A DNA stretch of 64,000 nucleotides, taken from positions 47,601-111,600 of the forward strand of contig NZ_RHOG01000003.1 in NCBI RefSeq assembly GCF_003946405.1. Direction: 5' to 3'. The notes below the pieces were generated by a model. It was not told the DNA's origin. It did not search any database and saw only the letters and a list, made by a program, of their open reading frames with translations. Origin of the DNA: Lacticaseibacillus yichunensis. GTDB lineage: Bacteria; Bacillota; Bacilli; Lactobacillales; Lactobacillaceae. The position numbers and the translations under genes are program-made. Shown here in pieces: positions 1 through 7,444 of the stretch (position 1 is the first letter of the stretch; every line of letters starts with the position of its first letter).

Positions 1-111
1 ACAGTCGGCCTGGCTCTTTGTGGGTGCGGTGCGCCAGCAATCATTCAGTGGACACTATTTACCCAGACATACACATTCGCTATGGACACCTCATACTGTC
101 GCCCCAAATTT

Positions 112-140
112 TTGCGTTGCCTGTGTCTGTGCGCTAAGAT
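112..140 (+). promoter_or_regulatory. Probable promoter of nox
   Basis: A -35 like TTGCGT (112-117), a 17-bp spacer and a -10 like TAAGAT (135-140) lie about 70 bp before the nox start. A short GC hairpin (GCGGC/GCCGC, 173-186) lies in the leader just before the ribosome site. Bases 1-110 hold nothing I can assign. Confidence 0.45.
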
Positions 141-210
141 AATGGTAATGTACCCTTTTTATCGACTTGGGTTGCGGCTGAGGCCGCCAGTAAAGTGAGG
201 ACGACGAATT

Positions 211-1569
211 ATGAAGATCGCAGTGATCGGCTGTACCCATGCCGGGACCGCCGCCGTTCAGGAAATTATGCGGACCCATCCAGACGCCGCAGTCGATGTT
301 TTCGAGCGGCGTGGCGACATCTCGTTTTTATCCTGCGGCATTTATCTTTATCTTGAAGGCGTGGTTGAAGATCCAACGACGCTGTTTTACGCGGACGCAC
401 CTGGGTTGGCGGCACTTGGCCCAAATGTGCGCCTGTTCATGCGCCATGATGTCCTCAGCATCGATGCGGCGACCCATACGCTTCAGGTGCAAAACATGCA
501 GACGCAGGCGACTTTTGCGGAAAACTACGACAAGTTGATCTTCTGCACCGGCAGTTACCCCGTTGTGCCGCCGGTTCAGGGGGTCAGCTTGCCGCGGGTG
601 TTGATGTGCAAAAATTATGACGATGCGATCGCCATCAAGGAAAGCGCAAAGGATGCGGAGACGATCGCAGTGATCGGCGGGGGCTACATTGGCGTGGAGC
701 TTGCGGAGGCGTACAGCCACACTGGCCACAAGGTGATCTTGATCAATGGTGTCCACGGCTTGCTTAGCCATTACGTCGATGACGAGCTGGCCGGCGTGAT
801 CGCCGCGGATCTCAGGGCGCATCACGTTGAGGTGGTCCTCGATGAGGTCGCGCTCAAGTTTGACAGCGATGAGACTCACGTTTATGTGCGCACCGATAAA
901 GGCGAGCATCAGGCGGATCTGGCGGTCGTCTGCACCGGTTTTCAGCCGATGACGGAGCTACTGGACGACCAGGTGAAAATGAATCCGGACCGCTCGATTC
1001 ATGTGAACGACTACATGCAGACCAGCAACTCCGATATTTATGCGGCCGGGGATACCGTGGCCGTCCACTACAATCCAACTGGCCGTGATGCCTACGCGCC
1101 GCTTGCCACAAATGCTGTGCGCCAAGGAAAATTGGCGGGGATCAATGTTTTTGGCAATAAGGTCAAATACATGGGGACCCAGGCGACCAGTGCGCTTCGG
1201 CTGTATGACAAAACCATGGCGTGCACGGGGATGACGCTGAAGCGCGCCCGCAATCACGGCTTTGAGGCGGATACGGTGACGCTGACCGACAATTACCGGC
1301 CGGAGTTCATGCCGACCACCGCGCCGGTGACGATGGCGCTTGTGTGGGACAAGGAAAGCCGCCAGATTCTTGGCGCGCAACTTTATTCTTCCTATGATAT
1401 CGCGCAGTCGGCAAACCTCTTGTCGGTGATGATTCAAAATCGCAACACGATCGATGACCTGGCATATGTCGACATGTTGTTCAATCCGAATTATGATAAA
1501 CCTTGGAACTACCTCAATTTGCTCGGACAAGCGGCGGTCGCGGAAGCGGATCGTCAGAATAAAAGGTGA
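211..1569 (+). CDS. nox: NADH oxidase (FAD-dependent, water-forming type)
   Basis: A 452-aa flavoprotein of the NADH oxidase/CoA-disulfide reductase family, which in lactic acid bacteria reduces O2 with NADH to regenerate NAD+. The N-terminal FAD Rossmann motif (VIGCTHAG, residues 5-12) is followed by the redox-active cysteine C42 in FLSCGI. The NAD-binding glycine motif (VIGGGYIGVELAEA) is near residues 153-166, the second FAD motif ends at AAGDT (about 278), and a C-terminal dimerisation domain follows. The length is typical. It is followed after 5 nt by a membrane-protein gene and is probably cotranscribed with it. Function is very likely oxygen handling; O2 to water rather than H2O2 is assigned from the single cysteine family type, not proven here. 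Confidence 0.93.
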   Translation: MKIAVIGCTHAGTAAVQEIMRTHPDAAVDVFERRGDISFLSCGIYLYLEGVVEDPTTLFYADAPGLAALGPNVRLFMRHDVLSIDAATHTLQVQNMQTQATFAENYDKLIFCTGSYPVVPPVQGVSLPRVLMCKNYDDAIAIKESAKDAETIAVIGGGYIGVELAEAYSHTGHKVILINGVHGLLSHYVDDELAGVIAADLRAHHVEVVLDEVALKFDSDETHVYVRTDKGEHQADLAVVCTGFQPMTELLDDQVKMNPDRSIHVNDYMQTSNSDIYAAGDTVAVHYNPTGRDAYAPLATNAVRQGKLAGINVFGNKVKYMGTQATSALRLYDKTMACTGMTLKRARNHGFEADTVTLTDNYRPEFMPTTAPVTMALVWDKESRQILGAQLYSSYDIAQSANLLSVMIQNRNTIDDLAYVDMLFNPNYDKPWNYLNLLGQAAVAEADRQNKR

Positions 1570-1574
1570 CTGTA

Positions 1575-2207
1575 ATGAACGCATGGAACTTGATCGGCCT
1601 CGGCGCATGGGTGCTACTGGCGATCTACTTGATCTTCGTGATCTTCAACATCCGCAACCGCCACATTAAAATGGTGATCACGCGCCAAACAGAATGGCGG
1701 CACCGCAACCATCTCCTTGATACGCTCGAAGTGATCGTGTTACTGGCCGCTATCGTCGGGATGGGCTGGGTCTCATTTTTCCGCCAGGTCGATTATGCAG
1801 ACGAGGCGACGGTTAGCCGCAGTTACAGCTACGCCCCGCTTGTGTTGCAGGTCAACACGAATCGCTCCTACTATGTGACGGCGCGGTCAGGCAATGGCAA
1901 TCACCCGGTCAAGTATTTTTCCTATTGGCGCGAAGGCGCAAAATACGCCATCACAAGCCGCAACGCGACCATCAGCGATGGAACGGATCCGTTAAATGTG
2001 CAGGCGGCGGGCTATCCGTGGTCGCTGAAAAAGCTCAAGAAGCTGGATAAGACTGAGGAAAAAGCCTGGATCGCCACATTCACGGCGACCTACACGCCGA
2101 CCTTCCTCAACGGCCTCGGGATGCACGTGGGCCACGTTGCTCAGCGCTACTCGATCATCCGCATTCCAAACGACACCTTCCTGCGCGTGTTGCCGCGAGG
2201 AGAATAA
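1575..2207 (+). CDS. LVIS_2131-like membrane-anchored protein
   Basis: About 210 aa. The ATG at 1575 is chosen because AAAGGTGA overlaps the nox stop and lies 5 nt upstream; an in-frame GTG at 1566 would sit inside that site. Two hydrophobic segments are visible, about residues 6-25 (LIGLGAWVLLAIYLIF) and 50-68 (TLEVIVLLAAIVGMGW), followed by a soluble extracytoplasmic domain of about 140 aa with many Tyr, Ser and Asn. It resembles the lactobacillar LVIS_2131 family, whose function is not known to me. Cotranscription with nox is likely from the spacing. The stop codon runs directly into a truncated copy of the dispersed palindromic element. Confidence 0.75.
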   Translation: MNAWNLIGLGAWVLLAIYLIFVIFNIRNRHIKMVITRQTEWRHRNHLLDTLEVIVLLAAIVGMGWVSFFRQVDYADEATVSRSYSYAPLVLQVNTNRSYYVTARSGNGNHPVKYFSYWREGAKYAITSRNATISDGTDPLNVQAAGYPWSLKKLKKLDKTEEKAWIATFTATYTPTFLNGLGMHVGHVAQRYSIIRIPNDTFLRVLPRGE

Positions 2208-2236
2208 GGGTGCGAAGCGGGGCGGTTAGGTCTGAG
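2207..2236 (+). repeat. Truncated copy of the dispersed palindromic element (E1)
   Basis: The sequence starts with AGGGTGCG sharing its first base with the last base of the preceding stop codon, then continues GAAGCGGGGCG...AGGTCTGAGCCC. This matches the outer arm of the tandem units at 57.5-58.0 kb. The rest of the hairpin is missing. Confidence 0.55.
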
Positions 2237-2282
2237 CCCTTTTGACGCTTACCGCAATTTCCAAGACAAACCACACAGACTC

Positions 2283-2320
2283 AAAACGGCCCCTCTCATG
2301 TCGAGAAGGGCCGTTTGTTT
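2283..2320. terminator. Bidirectional intrinsic terminator
   Basis: A 14-bp stem (AAACGGCCCCTCTC paired with GAGAAGGGCCGTTT, one mismatch) with a 5-nt loop, and A/T runs on both sides. It sits between the convergent nox operon and the small minus-strand gene. Confidence 0.85.
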
Positions 2321-2526
2321 TACTTGCCGTTTGGTTTGTGTTCCATGTAATCGCGAAGGCTGGCCACAATGGTCGGGTCCGGCGCTTCTCGCATGGCCTT
2401 GATGTTGTGAATGTGCTCCACTGAGACATGGCTGTTCAGCGCCATTTCCGCATCCGTCAGGTCGTTTTTGCGTTGAAAGTCGATGATCTCACGCGCGAAC
2501 TCGCTTAGTTGGTCTTTTTCAGTCAA
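2320..2526 (-). CDS. Small LBP_cg2779-like protein
   Basis: A 68-aa acidic, helical, soluble protein. The start is a TTG at 2526, supported by a GAGGAGGG ribosome site about 7 nt upstream. It resembles the short lactobacillar LBP_cg2779 family by its opening (MTEKDQLSEFAREIIDFQ), its length and the central helix-turn pattern (TDAEMALNSHVSVEHIHNIK), which looks like a minimal HTH-type fold, although no function is known to me. It is monocistronic and ends in the shared terminator. Confidence 0.7.
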   Translation of the reverse strand: MTEKDQLSEFAREIIDFQRKNDLTDAEMALNSHVSVEHIHNIKAMREAPDPTIVASLRDYMEHKPNGK

Positions 2527-2602
2527 GATCTATCCCTCCTCGATAAGCTACTCTCTTAGTATACCGAATTTTGGCGCAAGCGCGCACTTAAAGTCTCACG
2601 AC

Positions 2603-2631
2603 TTGCAAAATCGAACGTGCGTTTGTATAAT
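2603..2631 (+). promoter_or_regulatory. Promoter with embedded LexA (SOS) box
   Basis: TTGCAA (2603-2608), a 17-bp spacer and TATAAT (2626-2631) form a near-consensus sigma-A promoter. The spacer contains CGAACGTGCGTTTG (2612-2625), which fits the Gram-positive LexA/DinR consensus CGAACRNRYGTTYC at all but the last base. LexA bound there would block RNA polymerase. Confidence 0.7.
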
Positions 2632-2676
2632 CAAGGTATGAGAGACGTGGGTCATGACGAAAGGACTGTGATCTGC

Positions 2677-2976
2677 ATGGACCGATTTGCCTACCTGAAA
2701 GACTTGGCCGCCGCCCAGACCACCCCGCTCCAAGTACGGGTCTGGGAAAATAAAAATGTGATCATCCATCGCAATCTGCAAAATAAACGCGGACTGATCA
2801 CCGAGGTGTGGGACGCCTGGCTTCATCAAGCGCTCCGTCCTTTCGGTGGCTTTGAGACGGTCATCGAGATCGACCGGCTCGATGCGCAAGCGGATATCCG
2901 CTTTTTCTCGGAGAATGATCTGGCTGCGGCCATTCACTATCTATTACATGTTGACGAAACGTTGGCGGTCAGTTGA
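2677..2976 (+). CDS. Small protein of unknown function, probably SOS-regulated
   Basis: 99 aa from the ATG at 2677, with AAAGGA about 11 nt upstream; a longer in-frame reading would begin inside the promoter, so it is rejected. The protein is soluble, without signal or membrane segments, with alternating beta-like segments (LQVRVWENKNVIIHRN, FETVIEIDRLDAQADIRFF) and a C-terminal helix. I do not recognise the family. The promoter carries a LexA box between -35 and -10, so DNA-damage induction is the clearest clue to its role. No cotranscribed neighbour is evident. Confidence 0.75.
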   Translation: MDRFAYLKDLAAAQTTPLQVRVWENKNVIIHRNLQNKRGLITEVWDAWLHQALRPFGGFETVIEIDRLDAQADIRFFSENDLAAAIHYLLHVDETLAVS

Positions 2977-3117
2977 TCGCCCTAACCCAATCAGTGAGGC
3001 GGCTTGCCACGAGGCGGCCGCTTTTTGTTTTTCTGCGGAAAAGTAAGCGAAAATCCTTTAACTTCTTTTTAGTAAGTGATATGGTTAAGACAATCATTGT
3101 TGTAGGAGGCAATCATC

Positions 3118-4233
3118 ATGACAATTGTGAATGGGTATGAACAAAGCGATAACGAAAACAAACTTGATATCTTGAACCTGCCAAGTCTTGAGGCAGAGGC
3201 GAAGAAGATCATTCCGGCAGGCGGCTTCGGCTATATTGTCGGCGGATCTGAAGATGAATGGACGTTGGCGGAAAACACCAAGGCGTTCAGTCACGCGCAG
3301 ATCGTCCCGAAAGTCCTGTCAAATATCGAGCAGCCTGATCTGTCCACCAGCATTTTTGGTATCTCCCTCAAGACGCCAGTGATGATGGCCCCAACCGCCG
3401 CCCAAGGTCTCGCCCACAGCCAAGGTGAAAAAGACACCGCGCGTGGCGTGGCGGCAGTCGGCGGCTTGATGGCGCAGAGTACTTACAGCTCGACTTCGAT
3501 CGCAGACACCGCAGCCGCGGGCGAAGGCGCGCCACAGTTTTTCCAGCTGTACATGAGCAAGGACTGGACGTTTAATGAGAGCCTGCTGGACGAAGCGAAA
3601 AAAGCCGGCGCGAAAGCCATTCTTTTGACATCCGATGCGACCGTTGACGGCTATCGTGAAGAGGATATCGTTAACAACTTCCAGTTCCCGATTCCGATGG
3701 CCAACCTCACCAAGTTTTCCGAAGGCGATGGCAAAGGCAAGGGCATTGGCGAGATCTACGCATCCGCGGCACAGAAGATCAGCGAGGATGATGTTCGGCG
3801 GATCGCAGCATACACGGATCTGCCCGTGATCGTCAAAGGGGTGCAGTCGCCTGAAGATGCGCTACGGGCGATCGGCGCCGGTGCGGCTGGTATCTATGTT
3901 TCCAATCACGGCGGGCGTCAGCTCAACGGTGGCCCGGCCTCGTTTGATGTTTTGCCAGCGATCGCCAAGGCGGTCAACCATCAAGTACCGATCATCTTCG
4001 ACTCTGGCGTGCGTCGCGGCTCCCATGTCTTCAAGGCGTTGGCGGCAGGCGCTGACCTGGTCGCGATCGGCCGGCCAGCAATCTACGGCCTGGCCCTCGG
4101 CGGTGCGCTTGGCGTGCAAAGCGTCTTCGAGCAGCTTGACCACGAACTGACGATCACGATGCAGCTTGCCGGCACCAAGACGATCGAAGACGTGAAGCGC
4201 GCGCCACTGACCCATTTCAATTACGCGGATTAA
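3118..4233 (+). CDS. lox: FMN-dependent L-lactate oxidase / alpha-hydroxyacid oxidase
   Basis: A 371-aa TIM-barrel flavoenzyme that would oxidise L-lactate to pyruvate, with O2 giving H2O2. It parallels Aerococcus lactate oxidase along its length, including GGFGYIVGG near residue 38, MMAPTAAQGLAHSQGE near 92-107, the FMN-binding and catalytic segment SNHGGRQL (catalytic His about residue 264) and FDSGVRRG. The start has a clean GTAGGAGG site. A lactate 2-monooxygenase or another alpha-hydroxyacid oxidase is the alternative, but the oxidase fits better by length and context beside nox and a flavodoxin. The gene is followed after 4 nt by a palindromic element. Confidence 0.88.
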   Translation: MTIVNGYEQSDNENKLDILNLPSLEAEAKKIIPAGGFGYIVGGSEDEWTLAENTKAFSHAQIVPKVLSNIEQPDLSTSIFGISLKTPVMMAPTAAQGLAHSQGEKDTARGVAAVGGLMAQSTYSSTSIADTAAAGEGAPQFFQLYMSKDWTFNESLLDEAKKAGAKAILLTSDATVDGYREEDIVNNFQFPIPMANLTKFSEGDGKGKGIGEIYASAAQKISEDDVRRIAAYTDLPVIVKGVQSPEDALRAIGAGAAGIYVSNHGGRQLNGGPASFDVLPAIAKAVNHQVPIIFDSGVRRGSHVFKALAAGADLVAIGRPAIYGLALGGALGVQSVFEQLDHELTITMQLAGTKTIEDVKRAPLTHFNYAD

Positions 4234-4237
4234 TAAA

Positions 4238-4436
4238 AGGGTGTGGAAGCCCGCGGGTATGGTCGGGCGGGTAGCTTGGCTCGGGTGCTGCGGCGGGCTT
4301 AGCCGCGAGTACACGAGTCAGCTAGACGATCCGACCATGCGGGCTGTAACCCAACTGGAAAAGGGTGTGGCGATGCGCGGCTATGGTCGAGCAGGTAGGC
4401 TAGCCTGTTGCTTACTGCCTGCTACGGCGTTTGCGT
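4238..4436 (+). repeat. Palindromic element (E2) plus partial second copy
   Basis: One full unit (4238-4361) begins AGGGTGTGG 4 nt after the lox stop. Its arms pair: AGCCCGC...ATGGTCGG with CCGACCAT...GCGGGCT, then TAGCT-GGCTCG-GTGCT with AGTACACGAGTCAGCTA, around an apical GCGGC/GCCGC. It ends CCCAACT and is followed by a partial second copy (4362 to about 4436). Confidence 0.85.
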
Positions 4437-4524
4437 CCCCGCCTCCGATTTTTCCGGCCATCAGTTCTGAAAGCTTTTACACCCATGCCTGACAAGGTAT
4501 ACTTGAAGCAAAGGGGTGAGCGCA

Positions 4525-4986
4525 ATGAAAGTCTTGATTCTATACGCATCGATCACAGGGAACGCCAAGGGGATGGCCCGGCTACTCGAACAATTTTTCA
4601 AACACGCAGGCGCTGAAGTCGACGTTGGCACCATGCAACAGACCGCCGCGGAAAAATTGAAAGCATACGACGGCATCATCATCTCGACGTATACCTGGTC
4701 TGGCGGCACGATTCCCGAGGAGTCTGAGGATTTCTTCGCGGATCTGGCCCAAACGGATTATAGTCAAAAACCTCTGGTGTTCGGGATCGCGGGCACCGGT
4801 GACCTGTTTTACGGCAAGGATTACAACACCGCACCGGATCTGTTTTCCGGCGCGTTGCGCGGTAGCGGGGCGATTCGCGGGGCAAAGACGATCAAGATCG
4901 AGCAAGGCGTAGACGAAGAAGACGTGCCATTGTTTGCAACACTCACCAAGGACGTTGTGGCCAAGATCAAAGAGGTCACAGCGTAG
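4525..4986 (+). CDS. Flavodoxin
   Basis: 153 aa from the ATG at 4525, with AAAGGGGTGA about 5 nt upstream. The FMN-phosphate loop is SITGNAKGMA (residues 8-17, the usual T-x-T-G-N-T pattern), followed by the flavin-flanking loops TYTWSGGTIPEES and GTGDLFYGKDYN typical of flavodoxins. It would carry single electrons in the cytosol. It is followed by two small unknown genes and a PPOX protein in the same direction, and lies downstream of lactate oxidase, so the region looks devoted to flavin and redox chemistry. Confidence 0.9.
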   Translation: MKVLILYASITGNAKGMARLLEQFFKHAGAEVDVGTMQQTAAEKLKAYDGIIISTYTWSGGTIPEESEDFFADLAQTDYSQKPLVFGIAGTGDLFYGKDYNTAPDLFSGALRGSGAIRGAKTIKIEQGVDEEDVPLFATLTKDVVAKIKEVTA

Positions 4987-5025
4987 CTCAGTTGCGCAAG
5001 TCAATTTGAAAGGCAGGGACAAGAC

Positions 5026-5262
5026 ATGGATGAGATCGTATTTTTCAATCCGGGTGACGCGGTTGCCCGTGACCATGATTTTCAAGCCGCCCGCCGCAGC
5101 GCCGAGGTCTTCAAGGTCGATCACCCGACCGACCAAGGCCTGGTCGTTGGCAAGGATGATAGCGGCGAGTTCGCCGTCTTTTATGAGGCGGCAGGAATGT
5201 TGAACGCAAATGACTACGGCGACGTGCCCGCAAGTAAATACACGATTCTGGCACATTTATGA
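5026..5262 (+). CDS. Small hypothetical protein, 78 aa
   Basis: A 78-aa acidic soluble protein starting MDEIVFFNPGDAVARDHDFQ, with an AGGGA site upstream and 39 nt from the flavodoxin stop. No family is recognised. Its last four bases form an ATGA overlap with the next gene, which implies translational coupling, so the two products probably act together. Confidence 0.65.
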   Translation: MDEIVFFNPGDAVARDHDFQAARRSAEVFKVDHPTDQGLVVGKDDSGEFAVFYEAAGMLNANDYGDVPASKYTILAHL

Positions 5263-5444
5263 GCAGCGCAAAACGGCGTTGGCTCACGGTGGGACTCGTG
5301 GCTGTGCTGGCAGGGCTGGTGGCACTGATCGCCTGGCTATTGGCTGAGCCGCTACCAAACCCGTTTGCTGTCGGTTTTGCCGGGTTATCCGGCGGGGCGC
5401 TGATCGCCATTTTGATTGCACTCTGGTGGCCATCACATTCCTAA
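5259..5444 (+). CDS. Small two-helix membrane protein, 61 aa
   Basis: 61 aa with a basic N terminus (MSSAKRRW) and two hydrophobic helices, about residues 9-27 (VGLVAVLAGLVALIAWLLA) and 35-57. Its ATG overlaps the preceding stop as ATGA, so it is probably translated by coupling. Function unknown. Confidence 0.65.
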   Translation: MSSAKRRWLTVGLVAVLAGLVALIAWLLAEPLPNPFAVGFAGLSGGALIAILIALWWPSHS

Positions 5445-5490
5445 AAAACTGTCGAGACACATCTGATTTTGATGAAGGGATCTGAGTGAT

Positions 5491-5895
5491 ATGGCAACAT
5501 TGACACAAGAGATGAAAGACATGATCGGTGCTCAGCTCAACTTTTTGGCGACAGCCGATGAAGATGGCAACCCGCAAGTTGGCCCTAAAGGCACATTGCG
5601 CGTGTTCTCCGATCATCAATTGATCTATAACGAGGAGACCGGCCGCCATGCTTGGCACAATCTGCAGGCCTCTGGCAAAGTCGCCGTTGCGACAGTCGAT
5701 CGGCCGGCGCTGAAGGGCTTCCGCTTCGAAGGCACGGTCGAGATTCATAAGGATGGCAAGATCTTCGACGACGCTCAGGCGTTTGCGCAGGCCCGTCATC
5801 TGCCAGCAGCAATCGCGGCCGTTGTGATCGATGTGCATCGCATCATCAAGCTCGATGCTGGCCCGAATGCCGGGACAGTTATCGCAGAAGATTAA
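5491..5895 (+). CDS. PPOX-class FMN-binding protein
   Basis: 134 aa of the pyridoxamine 5'-phosphate oxidase-like split-barrel fold. The opening (LTQEMKDMIGAQLNFLATADEDGNPQVGPKG) is the typical first strand pair, and FRFEGTVEIHKDGK a central beta hairpin. Members of this group bind FMN and act in flavin or F420-like redox chemistry, but the substrate is not predictable. It is much shorter than a true PdxH (about 200 aa), so a role in vitamin B6 synthesis is unlikely. Confidence 0.78.
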   Translation: MATLTQEMKDMIGAQLNFLATADEDGNPQVGPKGTLRVFSDHQLIYNEETGRHAWHNLQASGKVAVATVDRPALKGFRFEGTVEIHKDGKIFDDAQAFAQARHLPAAIAAVVIDVHRIIKLDAGPNAGTVIAED

Positions 5896-5905
5896 GCAAA
5901 TCAAT

Positions 5906-5955
5906 AAAGCCTGTCTGCATGCTGGTCAATGTCAGCATTGCAGACAGGCTTTTTC
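5906..5955. terminator. Strong bidirectional terminator
   Basis: An AAAGCCTGTCTGCAatGCTG-type stem of about 20 bp pairs across a short loop with CAGCATTGCAGACAGGCTTT and is followed by T residues on the plus strand. It serves the convergent PPOX gene and gatD. Confidence 0.9.
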
Positions 5956-5971
5956 GTGCGCGCGAGACGGG

Positions 5972-6643
5972 CTATGCCGTTGGTTGGCCGACCCGTTCTT
6001 CGTGGCTCTTGATGATCATTTCGGTGATTGCCTTGGCGATGTTTTCGTTTCGCAAAATTGGGCCGTGGGCGTAGCTACCGATCGTATTTTTGTAGCGCAT
6101 GCCTTCGACGCCGTCTTCGGGGTTGTTGCCATAACCCTCGACCATTTTGCCCAGGGGCTGCAATTTTTCCTTGTCGTCAAAATAGGTGCGGCCGCTGTGA
6201 TTTTCAAACGCGCGGACCAGGCCGAACTCCGTCTGAAATTCGGTGTCGCCGATCATGCGGCTGTCCGCCTTGAAGATCGTGTGTAGCGGCAGGATGCCGA
6301 GGCCTTTGATGACGGTCCCATCGGAAGTCTCGTAATAGTCGCCCAACAGTTGGTAGCCCCCACAGATCGCCAGCATCGGTTTACCGGCGTCGATGAATTT
6401 CGCCAACTCATTTTTATGCCGAAACAGGTCTTTGGCGACCACGGTCTGCTCATAATCCTGGCCGCCGCCGAAAAACACAAAGTCGTAGTCGCTGGCGTTG
6501 AACTCGTGATCCAGTGAGACGTCATCGACTTGCACGTCATAGCCGGCCTGATTTAGCCAGTAGCGCAAGATCTTCACGTCACCGCTGTCGCCATAAGTGT
6601 TCATCAAGTCCTCATAGAGATAGGCGATTCGAATCGTTGCCAT
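5972..6643 (-). CDS. gatD: Lipid II isoglutaminyl synthase, glutaminase subunit GatD
   Basis: A 223-aa class I glutamine amidotransferase. GatD hydrolyses glutamine and passes ammonia to MurT, which amidates the D-Glu of lipid II. The catalytic cysteine is C94 in AICGGYQLLG, the same number as in Staphylococcus aureus GatD; the arginine of KADSRMIG (R129) and the histidine of GSYAHGP (H193) complete the expected active-site elements. The ATG has AAGGGAGCG about 7 nt upstream. GatD is normally encoded next to murT; here the flanking genes are a plus-strand GNAT and a convergent PPOX, so murT must be elsewhere. A CobB/CobQ-type amidotransferase is a less likely alternative. Confidence 0.87.
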   Translation of the reverse strand: MATIRIAYLYEDLMNTYGDSGDVKILRYWLNQAGYDVQVDDVSLDHEFNASDYDFVFFGGGQDYEQTVVAKDLFRHKNELAKFIDAGKPMLAICGGYQLLGDYYETSDGTVIKGLGILPLHTIFKADSRMIGDTEFQTEFGLVRAFENHSGRTYFDDKEKLQPLGKMVEGYGNNPEDGVEGMRYKNTIGSYAHGPILRNENIAKAITEMIIKSHEERVGQPTA

Positions 6644-6797
6644 CTGCGTCGCTCCCTTTTAGGTTTGACGCAATGATACCACAGGAAGGCGAACGGGTCG
6701 ACGCCGGCGCCTTCGCTTTAATGAAATTACAACCCGCGTGTTTTTCCCGGCAGCCTGTTTTATACTGAAGCCAGACGAGACAATGGAGGGATGCGTC

Positions 6798-7217
6798 GTG
6801 CTTGACCTGACACCGACCACACATTTTGACCTGCCGCTGACCAAAACAGAGCTGCGATGGGTCTGCACCGCGGAAAAATTCAATGAACGTCTGATGCAGC
6901 CGGGCGTGGTTGGCCTCAATGTGCAGCGCGATGGCGAGTTGGTGGGGTTTGCGCTGCTGGCGCCTTGGCAGGAGACGCTTTTTCTCTGGGAGCTGGTGAT
7001 TCGGCACGATCGGCAAGGCCAAGGCCTGGGCGGCGAGGTGCTCGAAGCGCTGAAGGCGTATGGGCGCACGCTGCCTGGGGCGAAGGTGATGACGGTCACT
7101 TACACACGCGGCAATCAGCGCGCCGAGGTGCTGTATCGGCATCACGGCTTCACCCAGACGGATGTGGTCGACACGCCGACCGTTCATGAGGTCAATATGC
7201 GTTGCGCTTTGGGGTGA
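6798..7217 (+). CDS. GNAT-family N-acetyltransferase
   Basis: 139 aa from the GTG at 6798, chosen because GGAGGG ends 7 nt upstream; the upstream reading has no ribosome site. The acetyl-CoA-binding motif A is RHDRQGQGLGGEV near residue 71, and the C-terminal half has the usual YRHHGF segment. It acetylates an unknown amine substrate. It is monocistronic, separated from lysE by a palindrome, a promoter and a terminator-bearing leader. Confidence 0.82.
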   Translation: MLDLTPTTHFDLPLTKTELRWVCTAEKFNERLMQPGVVGLNVQRDGELVGFALLAPWQETLFLWELVIRHDRQGQGLGGEVLEALKAYGRTLPGAKVMTVTYTRGNQRAEVLYRHHGFTQTDVVDTPTVHEVNMRCALG

Positions 7218-7230
7218 AAACAGGGTCCGC

Positions 7231-7278
7231 GGGCAATGCGCTTCGTGAGCAGGCTGACCAGCCTGGTGATCCTTGCCC
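7231..7278. repeat. Isolated inverted repeat downstream of the GNAT gene
   Basis: GGGCAA (7231-7236) pairs with TTGCCC (7273-7278) and CAGGCT (7250-7255) with AGCCTG (7260-7265). No T run follows, so it is not a standard terminator. It resembles the dispersed element family in style only. Confidence 0.4.
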
Positions 7279-7284
7279 ACTTTC

Positions 7285-7313
7285 TTGACGCCACCGAGTT
7301 TCATCAGTAGTAT
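7285..7313 (+). promoter_or_regulatory. Promoter of the lysE leader
   Basis: TTGACG (7285-7290), a 17-bp spacer and TAGTAT (7308-7313). Transcription from here would give a leader of about 125 nt before lysE. Confidence 0.6.
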
Positions 7314-7368
7314 AAGACTATTGACTAAAGGCTATTTTCCCATCGATCATCGGGTCGGCGGGTCAGGC

Positions 7369-7431
7369 ATTCGCATGCGCGCAGATACGGGGGTCTCCCA
7401 TAAGCGCATGGCGGATGCTATTTTTTTGAAA
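7369..7431 (+). terminator. Leader terminator (attenuator candidate) before lysE
   Basis: GCATTCGCATGCGC pairs with GCGCATGGCGGATGC (one bulge and one mismatch) around a loop containing GGGGGTCTCCC, and is followed directly by seven T residues. It lies only about 15 nt before the lysE ribosome site and downstream of a good promoter, so transcription of lysE must pass through it. That is the architecture of an attenuator or riboswitch expression platform. Confidence 0.6.
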
Positions 7432-7444
7432 TTAGGGAGGACAC

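Noticed and set aside
3000..3035. Terminator after the 99-aa SOS-type gene
   Set aside because: GCGGC/GCCGC is only 5 bp with a long loop before TTTTTG; too weak to list as a feature.
5456..5467. Reverse-strand match to the GTATCAGATGTGT box (ACACATCTGAT)
   Set aside because: No minus-strand gene or -10 lies at the fixed 43-bp distance, and the first base of the core differs; taken as chance.
7314..7444. Naming the lysE leader as a lysine or Mn riboswitch
   Set aside because: The leader is too short for an L-box and lacks the core sequences of the yybP-ykoY class.
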